From the NCBI GenBank assembly GCA_021774875.1, contig JAJFIP010000352.1, positions 1 through 53,560 of the forward strand: a stretch of 53,560 nt of DNA, in the 5' to 3' direction. The first letter of the stretch is position 1. Each line of letters begins with the position of its first letter. This DNA comes from Emcibacter sp. GTDB taxonomy: Bacteria > Pseudomonadota > Alphaproteobacteria > Sphingomonadales > Emcibacteraceae. Position numbers and translations under genes: made by a program. The notes beneath the pieces are model-generated. The model was not told the origin of the DNA, did no database searches, and saw only the letters and a program-made list of their open reading frames with translations. Positions 46,477 through 53,560 of the stretch are shown here, in pieces.

Positions 46477-47604
46477 CTATTCCTGGTTCAGTAACGGCAC
46501 CTCGTCAAGCACCCATCCATCTTCAATACGGCGGCGGGGTGAGGGGATGGCATGAACAATTTTGCCAGTGGCCAGATCCGCATTCATCTTCTTGACATCT
46601 ATGCGCCAGCCTCTTTTCTCATAACTCTTGATATGATCGCGGTATTTGACGATGCAGCTGTCAGCAGGCACCATAAATTCATTTGTTATATCATAGGGTG
46701 TCTGAATGGGTTCAACCTCGGCAAGGACATCAATATCCTGCTGGGCGACAATCAAATTCCTCGCGCGCAGTCTGGCTCCCATGTCATTATCAAGTCCCGC
46801 ATTGCGCATATTTACTAAAAACACCCGGGTCGTATTTTCATCAACAGGCAGGTCATAGCTATATTGATGCATGAAAAAAGAGCCGCTGGGATGAATTCTG
46901 GTCCAGAATTGCGATGGTCCAAAGGTGCCGGATCCGGCCTGTGTGGTTTGTTTATCACGTAATTTTGAATATTCTTCGTCTGGAGTTCCACTTGATTCAT
47001 AGTCGGCCATGAAGCCAACACCCCATTCTTCTTCAATCAGCTCCAATTTTGGCACTGAATAGTCAGGCCGATCACCCGAAAAGCCGTGGGTGGGATGCAC
47101 ATATTCATTATGTGCCGGATCAATGGCATTTTCTATGGACCGCTGGTAACTGGTTTCCAGATCATAAGTCTGGATATTGGCCGCCCAGCCTTCCTGACCA
47201 TATTCAACGGCATCCAGCAGAGGTGGTCGATCTTCTTCGGGCAAGTCGCCGAGAAAAACAAAAATGATATTGTATTTTTCCTGCACAGGATATGAGTCTA
47301 TTTTTGCCTTTGGCGGGATTTTTGCTTCCATTCCACGAGATGGGATACTAACGCAATCGCCATTTTTATCAAATTGCCAGCCATGATAGGGGCATTGGAT
47401 ATTATTGCCAACCACCTTGCCCGGCGCGGCATCCCCCTGACAGGCTAATGACCCTCCCCGGTGAATACAGACATTGCTCAGGCAATGTGCTTCACCATTT
47501 TCATCTCGAAATAATGCGAAGTTACATCCAAGCATCTTCACTTTAAGAGGCCGTTCGGAGAGCTCTTCACTGAGACAAGCGGGATACCAAAAATTGATAA
47601 ACAT
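46477..47604 (-). CDS. Rieske [2Fe-2S] aromatic-ring-hydroxylating-type oxygenase, alpha subunit
   Basis: Rieske ligands CIHRGGSLA...IQCPYHGWQF; mononuclear Fe site ENAIDPAHNEYVHPTHG. Confidence 0.9.
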   Translation of the reverse strand: MFINFWYPACLSEELSERPLKVKMLGCNFALFRDENGEAHCLSNVCIHRGGSLACQGDAAPGKVVGNNIQCPYHGWQFDKNGDCVSIPSRGMEAKIPPKAKIDSYPVQEKYNIIFVFLGDLPEEDRPPLLDAVEYGQEGWAANIQTYDLETSYQRSIENAIDPAHNEYVHPTHGFSGDRPDYSVPKLELIEEEWGVGFMADYESSGTPDEEYSKLRDKQTTQAGSGTFGPSQFWTRIHPSGSFFMHQYSYDLPVDENTTRVFLVNMRNAGLDNDMGARLRARNLIVAQQDIDVLAEVEPIQTPYDITNEFMVPADSCIVKYRDHIKSYEKRGWRIDVKKMNADLATGKIVHAIPSPRRRIEDGWVLDEVPLLNQE

Positions 47605-47677
47605 TGTATTTTCCTTCCAAAATGCGTTTGATTAAATTTCAAACTACCAAAATAACATATTTCTACATCGTAAACAT

Positions 47678-47694
47678 TGATCCAATCTTGACCC
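47678..47694. promoter_or_regulatory. TGATCCAATCTTGACCC element shared with 35674-35690
   Basis: Upstream of Rieske gene; 16/17 match on opposite strand to 35674-35690. Confidence 0.55.
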
Positions 47695-47718
47695 GGTGCC
47701 AAATAGCAGCTGTCAAAG

Positions 47719-47735
47719 TGGCCATATACTGGTCA
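47719..47735. promoter_or_regulatory. TGGCCATATACTGGTCA imperfect inverted repeat, followed by extra TGGTCA half-site at 47742-47747
   Basis: Same TGRCCA-N5-TGGNCA class as 35702 and 35794. Confidence 0.55.
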
Positions 47736-47938
47736 TTAAAATGGTCATAGAACAAAAAAAACACTGAGAAATATCCTTCTTAGATAATTGGCTTGTGAAT
47801 TTATTACTTGCTTGCCATACAATTTTATATGTTCTTGTATGAGCACGGAATCGAGTCTATGGATAAGTTACAAATGAAAAAGTTAATCACGTTAAAGTAT
47901 AAAGTGGGTAATAACTTGTCCATAACAGGGAACTCTAT

Positions 47939-49135
47939 ATGAAAGTCTTGTTTTATATTATTCTGCTGGACATAGCCGGATTTGGAATTTTACTTCCCTC
48001 TGTGATGTTCGTATTGCAGAATATGGGAGCAGGTCCGGGCTATGCAACCTTGATCGTTGCCATGTATTCCATCGGACAGTTCATTGCCGGACCCCTTTGG
48101 GGGCAACTTTCGGACAGAATTGGTCGCAAGCCGGTATTATTGATTTCCATGTCCGGTGCCTTTTTTGCCTATTTGTTGATGATCGTGGCCAAGACACCTG
48201 AAATGATATTGGTATCGCGCCTATTAGCCGGGGTGATGGCGGGTAATATTGCCACGGCTTATGCGGCGGTTGCCGATCTGACACCACCTTCGGGCCGGGC
48301 CAAAGGCATGGGAGTTCTGGGGGCGGCCTTTGGTCTTGGATTTGTTATTGGCCCTGCTATTGGTGGATTTTTAGGTGGTGGGACACCGGAAACGGCAACA
48401 ATTTATTACCCCTCAATAGCTTCGGCTGTGATGGTGGTGCTGGCCATGTTGGCTACCATATTCTTTTTTAAGGAATCTTTGAGCCAAGAACATCGGGATG
48501 AGCTGAATTCTCAAGCCAGATTAAGCCGCATGGAAGCTCTGAGGAAGGTAGTTCTGCATCCGGTCATGACGCGGTTTTGTATCTTTATTTTTATGGTTTC
48601 ATTGACTGCCGCACTGATGGAGCCTGTTATGCCTTTGCTGGTGGGCAACCGTTATGGCTGGGGGCCATTGAATATGGGCTATATTTTTATCATTGTCGGT
48701 CTGGTTATCGCTGCAGTACAGGGGGGGCTGGTTGGTTGGCTGGCTAAAATGTTAGGTGAAAAAAATATGGTAAAAATGGCTTTGAGCTTGCTGATTATTG
48801 GCCTTTTACTGATTATCTATACACCAGTATCCTATGGGGTTGTTTTGGGATTATGTTGTACCGGTGTTGGCACCACGTTATTTACCACAGGCATGAGCGC
48901 CCTCATATCCCACCGGGCGGCACCAACAGAACGTGGACTGGTGATGGGTGTCGTCCAATCTATGCAGTCCTTTGGTAGGTCGGTCGGTCCTCTGTTTGCG
49001 GGTAGTCTTTTTGCTTATTGGGAAGGCCTGCCCTATCTTGCAGGTGCTATTCTGATGATGATAGCTCTTGGCGGCATGATCATGCTAACACGGGTCGTCA
49101 TTATCGAAGATGCCACAATCCGTGCAGATGGATAA
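47939..49135 (+). CDS. MFS transporter (TetA/MdtG-like drug:H+ antiporter)
   Basis: FYIILLDIAGFGILLPSVMFVLQNMG...IGQFIAGPLWGQLSDRIGRKPVLLISMSGAFFAYLLM. Confidence 0.9.
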   Translation: MKVLFYIILLDIAGFGILLPSVMFVLQNMGAGPGYATLIVAMYSIGQFIAGPLWGQLSDRIGRKPVLLISMSGAFFAYLLMIVAKTPEMILVSRLLAGVMAGNIATAYAAVADLTPPSGRAKGMGVLGAAFGLGFVIGPAIGGFLGGGTPETATIYYPSIASAVMVVLAMLATIFFFKESLSQEHRDELNSQARLSRMEALRKVVLHPVMTRFCIFIFMVSLTAALMEPVMPLLVGNRYGWGPLNMGYIFIIVGLVIAAVQGGLVGWLAKMLGEKNMVKMALSLLIIGLLLIIYTPVSYGVVLGLCCTGVGTTLFTTGMSALISHRAAPTERGLVMGVVQSMQSFGRSVGPLFAGSLFAYWEGLPYLAGAILMMIALGGMIMLTRVVIIEDATIRADG

Positions 49136-49136
49136 T

Positions 49137-50414
49137 TCATTCATGTCTCAGGGGTTGAATTTTACCGTAAGTCAATGAGCGCCATAGCCATTCAAATGGC
49201 CCAAATCTATATTTTCTAAGCCAGACAATGCTCCAGATTATTTCAATGATACCTACTGCCAGCACCACATAATAAAGTTGGTAGCCTGGCAGTTTTCCAT
49301 ACAATCCAAATCCAAAGCTGTAGAAGATAATACCGCATAGAATTGACTGGGCCAGATAATTACTAAGAGCCATCTGACCGACGGCAGCTAGCGAGTTCTT
49401 AATTTTTGACCATCCACTGCTCTGGCAGAATATCATGATGAGGGCCAAGTGGCCGATAGCCATGGTAAGGCGCCCAATATCATAGGTAAAGGCAGTTAAA
49501 GCATGTTGCACGGGGGCGAAATTACTGGTGATAAGGGTGGTGGTTTCCCAGACTGAAATTGGCAATCCAATACCATAGCCAAATAATAGCATGAGCCCAT
49601 AGGTGGATATTGGGGCCTGTAGGGTAAGGATTCCCGCTTTGTAGAGCAGCATACCAATAAACATGGCACCAAGAGCATCTATAAACCACCATTTAACGGT
49701 TATGATTGTTTGCAAGATAAGGCTGCCTGTTGCCTGCTTTTTGAAAACCTGCCACAGACTGCCTTCCTGCATAATGGTGATGGATTTTTGTATTTTCTCA
49801 TTGTCAAATTCTGGCCGTGCTTTTTCCAGCTTTGCCTGCCACTGGATAATATCCTCTTTAGCTTCACTCTGCTTCAAATGATTTACCTGTTGATATTCAA
49901 CGGTTCTGATAGCGGTTGGTATGCAGAAGACCAGAATGGTGATAATGATCAGTGGCTTAGCCTTGATTTTACGCGCATAATAGAGCAGGAAACCACACAG
50001 ACCATAGACGAATAAAATATCAGCAGGCCACATGAAGATATAGGCATCGAACAGGCCAATAAGAACCAGAAAAAATACCCGCCGCCGATATATTTTTTTA
50101 GCATCAGCAACAGACTGTTTCTTTTCAAGGCGGTGTAACATCATCAAAGTACCCGCGCCAAATAATATGGAAAAAACCGCCCGCTGGCTGCCTTCAAAAA
50201 AGACATGCACGTAAGCCCATGTCTCCAATGTTGCCCCATCCATATGGGATAATATGGGCGGGTAATCAAAAATTTCCTTAGGCCAGCCGAAAGACCAGAT
50301 ATTCATGACAAGAATACCAAGAACAGCAATCCCCCGTGTTATATCAAGGGCCTCAATACGGTCTTGAGAACTGACAGGGTGCATATTCTGTAACTGATTT
50401 GTCGTTAAACTCAT
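49137..50414 (-). CDS. DUF418 (YeiB-like) membrane protein
   Basis: RIEALDITRGIAVLGILVMNIWSFGWP...RAVFSILFGAGTLMMLHRLEKK; C-terminal ...FGPFEWLWRSLTYGKIQPL. ATG at 50414 preferred over 50435. Confidence 0.88.
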   Translation of the reverse strand: MSLTTNQLQNMHPVSSQDRIEALDITRGIAVLGILVMNIWSFGWPKEIFDYPPILSHMDGATLETWAYVHVFFEGSQRAVFSILFGAGTLMMLHRLEKKQSVADAKKIYRRRVFFLVLIGLFDAYIFMWPADILFVYGLCGFLLYYARKIKAKPLIIITILVFCIPTAIRTVEYQQVNHLKQSEAKEDIIQWQAKLEKARPEFDNEKIQKSITIMQEGSLWQVFKKQATGSLILQTIITVKWWFIDALGAMFIGMLLYKAGILTLQAPISTYGLMLLFGYGIGLPISVWETTTLITSNFAPVQHALTAFTYDIGRLTMAIGHLALIMIFCQSSGWSKIKNSLAAVGQMALSNYLAQSILCGIIFYSFGFGLYGKLPGYQLYYVVLAVGIIEIIWSIVWLRKYRFGPFEWLWRSLTYGKIQPLRHE

Positions 50415-50418
50415 TGAT

Positions 50419-51558
50419 TTAGAACCTTTGTCCAACCTGAAAGCGAATACCCATTACAAGCGCATTTCTTAGAGTATGACTACTGCCAGGGTTTATGACA
50501 TATTGAATATCGGGCTGGACTGAGATCGTATCATTGACGGTAAAATGATAAGTCAGCTCAATGTTTAACTCGCCCTGTGCGGGACGCTCACCGCCGTTTA
50601 TCAGAACTTGCTTGAATTCATCCCCTGCGCTTGCCCAGCCAAACGCAATCCCCAAACTGTCATCCCCGCGCCCGGCAAAAGGCTCTGAAAGCACAATACC
50701 ACCGCCCAAATATTCTTTAAGTGGATTAAGGCTACTGTTGGCCCTGCCATAGCGCATCCAGCCATTGATTTTTTTCGTTAAGGGGGCTTCTATGATGCCG
50801 TAGACGCCTGTGTTGCCGCCCCTAGAAAATGTGGGCTCAAGTAGAGGGGAAAATTTGGACGTATAGTTATAACCTCCCAACCCAAGCCTCAGCCCATTGT
50901 CCATCGTATAATTGACTTCCCCAACCAGCAAGGCACCTTCGTTCAGGGAAAATTTGTGGCGGTTGGGGTTGTCCATATCGTTTGGTAACGCATCAAAAAT
51001 ACCCGCCGTTACCCGCCATTTTCCAAGCTTCGTAAATTCGATCAAAAATGCGGGGGACGTCGAGGGAAAGATGGATGGTCCATTTTCACCGGTTTGAGAG
51101 AAATCCGGGCCGATACCGTGGGAGCTGTTCATGAACAGTCCAGCGGTTTCGATAGCATCAAATTCACTATTCAGGTCAATTAGTCCCACCTTGATGCGCA
51201 TATTGGAGAATTCATGTTGATACCATGCTTCATATAAACGAAATACTTCGCCATTATCGATATTGGATATTACCTGCAAGTCACCAACCAGTTCTGATGA
51301 CAGTTCACTTTTATTGGTGGCAAGGCCATAGAGAAAAAATGAACCGCCCTCAATGTCGTATTCATCAAGGCTACCCCCAAATGTGAGATCAATATTATGC
51401 AGATAGCGGCTACCTGTATCAATGCCGCCGTCTACTACCTGCCATAATTCCCCGGTATAGATAATTTCTCCTCCCAGACCGGAATTTTCATCAGAAAAAG
51501 CCTTGCTCTGAACAGAGAAAATAAGCACTAATATTGCTGCAAAATAAAATTTCCCCAT
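50419..51558 (-). CDS. OprB-like carbohydrate-selective porin family protein
   Basis: Signal peptide; LYEAWYQHEFSNMRIKVGLIDLNSEFDAIETAGLFMNSSHGIGPDFSQTGENGPSIFPSTSPAF; C-terminal aromatic residue. Confidence 0.82.
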   Translation of the reverse strand: MGKFYFAAILVLIFSVQSKAFSDENSGLGGEIIYTGELWQVVDGGIDTGSRYLHNIDLTFGGSLDEYDIEGGSFFLYGLATNKSELSSELVGDLQVISNIDNGEVFRLYEAWYQHEFSNMRIKVGLIDLNSEFDAIETAGLFMNSSHGIGPDFSQTGENGPSIFPSTSPAFLIEFTKLGKWRVTAGIFDALPNDMDNPNRHKFSLNEGALLVGEVNYTMDNGLRLGLGGYNYTSKFSPLLEPTFSRGGNTGVYGIIEAPLTKKINGWMRYGRANSSLNPLKEYLGGGIVLSEPFAGRGDDSLGIAFGWASAGDEFKQVLINGGERPAQGELNIELTYHFTVNDTISVQPDIQYVINPGSSHTLRNALVMGIRFQVGQRF

Positions 51559-51810
51559 GAAGGTCCCTGATTGTTATTATGCTTCTTCTCAACATAAATT
51601 AAAATGAGCATAAATAGCAGTTACCAAAGGCAACCACAGGATGGTCAGTTTTAGAATAATTTAAGTGAAACGCATGACCCCTTCACCCAATGCGTATAAT
51701 TAGTTATGCTGACAAAATGGACCATATATTAACAGGATTATATTTTGAGGGGTGTGGTGCGTTAATTTACCCCTCTTGATTTTTTATTTTTATTAACGGC
51801 AGTTCCAAAG

Positions 51811-53025
51811 ATGAAAAAATTGATCATACGAAAAAATGACTTATTAAAAAGAACACTGAAATGGTTACTGCCCATCATTGTGATAGGTGTGGGGCTTGCC
51901 ATCAGTAGTGTAATACGAAATTCTCGCCCCGAAGTGGCGATTGCATCGCCTGAGAAAACTATTGCCATTATAAGGGGGGTTATAGCAGAAAAATCGTCTT
52001 TTCAACCGACTATACATGCTCAGGGAACCGTTAAAGCAAAGCAAAAGATTGAGTTAGTGCCAGAAGTTGCCGGTAAGATCATATGGGTGTCCCCCGACTT
52101 TGCCGAAGGAGGACTGTTCAGTGAGGGTGGTGCTCTGGTTCTCATTGACCCCCGAAATTATCAGTTTGCGGTTTCACGGGCCCGGGCAAGTGTTGCCGAT
52201 GCCCGCAATATACTAACCCTCGAGATGGCAGAGGCTGAACTGGCCAAAACCGAATGGGAGGAATTGGGAAAGGGGGACGCCAGTGCATTGGTATTGCGTG
52301 AACCGCAGCTGGAAAGTGCCCGTGCCAAACTTGCTTCTGCTGAAGCGGATCTGGAGCGGGCTGAGTTGGATCTTGAGCGTACCACCCTCAAGGCCCCGTT
52401 TGATGGCCGTATTGAGGAAAAAAAGGTTGATATTGGCCAATATGTATCACTGGGCAATAATCTTGCCGTACTTTATTCCACAGATATTGCGGAAATTTTG
52501 TTGCCACTTACGGATAAGGAATTGGGAAAACTCGATTTGCAGCTAATCTATGATGACGAAGCTGCAGCCTTAAAACCATTGGCGGTAAAATTATTTGCCT
52601 CTTTTGGGGGCAAGCGCAGAAGCTGGAATGGTAACATTGTACGAACTGCCGGAACAGTGGACCTGAATAGTCGAATGCTTAGCGTAATTGTCGAAGTGAA
52701 AAATCCGTATCAGGTTCATGAGGGAGCTGCGCCATTACTGAATGGCCTATTTGTTGAGGTTGAGATACCGGGCAAAGAAATGCAGGATGTTTTCATTCTG
52801 CCTAGATCAGCACTGCATAACCAAACTCAAGTCGTGCTAGTTGATAAGAATGATACATTGAGATCACAAGATATAGAGATCATACATTCAACACCCCAAA
52901 AAATTATAATTAGGGGTTTGAAGGATGGGGACAGGGTCAATATATCACCTCTGGAAATTCTGATTGAAGGGTCAAAGGTCAAATGGCAACTGGCCAGCAA
53001 AGATATTGGGGGAGATAGCCCATGA
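51811..53025 (+). CDS. RND efflux periplasmic adaptor (HlyD/MFP family)
   Basis: TIHAQGTVKAKQKIELVPEVAGKIIWVSPDFAEGGLFSEGGALVLIDPRNYQFAVSRARA...LERTTLKAPFDGRIEEKKVDIGQYVS. Confidence 0.92.
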   Translation: MKKLIIRKNDLLKRTLKWLLPIIVIGVGLAISSVIRNSRPEVAIASPEKTIAIIRGVIAEKSSFQPTIHAQGTVKAKQKIELVPEVAGKIIWVSPDFAEGGLFSEGGALVLIDPRNYQFAVSRARASVADARNILTLEMAEAELAKTEWEELGKGDASALVLREPQLESARAKLASAEADLERAELDLERTTLKAPFDGRIEEKKVDIGQYVSLGNNLAVLYSTDIAEILLPLTDKELGKLDLQLIYDDEAAALKPLAVKLFASFGGKRRSWNGNIVRTAGTVDLNSRMLSVIVEVKNPYQVHEGAAPLLNGLFVEVEIPGKEMQDVFILPRSALHNQTQVVLVDKNDTLRSQDIEIIHSTPQKIIIRGLKDGDRVNISPLEILIEGSKVKWQLASKDIGGDSP

Positions 53026-53560
53026 AGGGCATGGTTAACTGGTTTGCCAGAAATCCCGTTGCGGCTAATTTGATGATGATTGCCATCATTTTTGGTGGCT
53101 TTATGAGCTTGTCAAATCTAAACCGTGAAATTATGCCATCAATGCCTGCCAAATTTATTGAAGTTTCTGTCGCCTATCTCGGGGCTGATCCGGTGGAAGT
53201 AGAAGACCGGATATCCATTCGCGTTGAAGAAGCTATTCAAGAGGTGGAGGGGATAATTAATATCAATTCCATTGCCTCACAGGGGTTGGGAGTAGTCAGG
53301 GCGGAAATTCTCGCCGGATATGATCTGCAAAAGGTTCTGAACGAAATCAAGGTACAGGTAGATGCCATCAATACCTTTCCCCAGGAGGGCGAGCGGCCAA
53401 ACGTCAAAATAATAAAATTCAAGGAACGGGTCATTCAGGTGGCAGTACTTGCTGACACTGATGAAAAATCCTTGAAAGTTATCGCCCAAAGAGTCCGTGA
53501 CGATTTAGCGGCATTGCCGGGGGTGGATTTTGCCGAAATGAAAGGGGATAGGCGATATGA
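53022..53560 (+). CDS. RND efflux transporter permease (AcrB family), truncated at window end
   Basis: ATG at 53022 overlaps MFP stop (ATGA); MKGMVNWFARNPVAANLMMIAIIFGGFMSLSNLNREIMPSMPAKFIEVSVAYLGADPVEVEDRI... open to window edge; not in ORF track because no stop. Confidence 0.92.
   Translation, partial: MKGMVNWFARNPVAANLMMIAIIFGGFMSLSNLNREIMPSMPAKFIEVSVAYLGADPVEVEDRISIRVEEAIQEVEGIININSIASQGLGVVRAEILAGYDLQKVLNEIKVQVDAINTFPQEGERPNVKIIKFKERVIQVAVLADTDEKSLKVIAQRVRDDLAALPGVDFAEMKGDRRY

Noticed and set aside
43046-51656. GATGGTCAGTT repeated at about 43047 and 51643, upstream of the peptidase and porin genes
   Set aside because: Only a short shared word without the paired half-site or the 17-mer; too weak to group with the TGRCCA-N5-TGGNCA elements.
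1-53560. CRISPR arrays, tRNA/rRNA genes, transposases, integrases, phage genes
   Set aside because: None recognised on reading either strand; no regularly spaced repeats seen.

Overview
The window is a gene-dense stretch, probably from an alphaproteobacterium (inferred from gene content only). I see no rRNA, tRNA, CRISPR array, transposase or integrase. From left to right it holds: (i) a FecI-FecR-TonB receptor surface-signalling unit; (ii) a large accessory catabolic region (about 5-38 kb) with a LeuCD-like hydratase, two HMG-CoA-lyase/CaiB divergent pairs plus a third CaiB, a NicO-like metal transporter, a His-tailed cupin, an isochorismatase-type amidase, an Fnr-type regulator, a nitrilase-fold protein, a VOC protein, a dihydropyrimidinase-like amidohydrolase, HyuA/HyuB, a TRAP transporter and several oxidoreductases; (iii) an oxygenase/Rieske/aldehyde dehydrogenase section; (iv) an M1-M28-PDZ fusion peptidase, transporters, an OprB-like porin and the start of an RND efflux system. 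The most interesting signal is in the intergenic DNA. One AT-rich palindrome (about TTAATGATATATCATTAA) recurs in five promoter regions and is a candidate operator for the local GntR/UTRA regulator. A TGAC-N4-GTCA box recurs in three promoters and is a candidate site for the local CX2CX7C Fnr-type regulator. A separate pair of elements (TGRCCA-N5-TGGNCA and a 17-mer TGATCCAATCTTGAYCC) is shared by the oxygenase/flavin-reductase locus and the Rieske locus 12 kb apart. Together these suggest a multi-operon, possibly oxygen-responsive catabolic system whose substrate I cannot determine.
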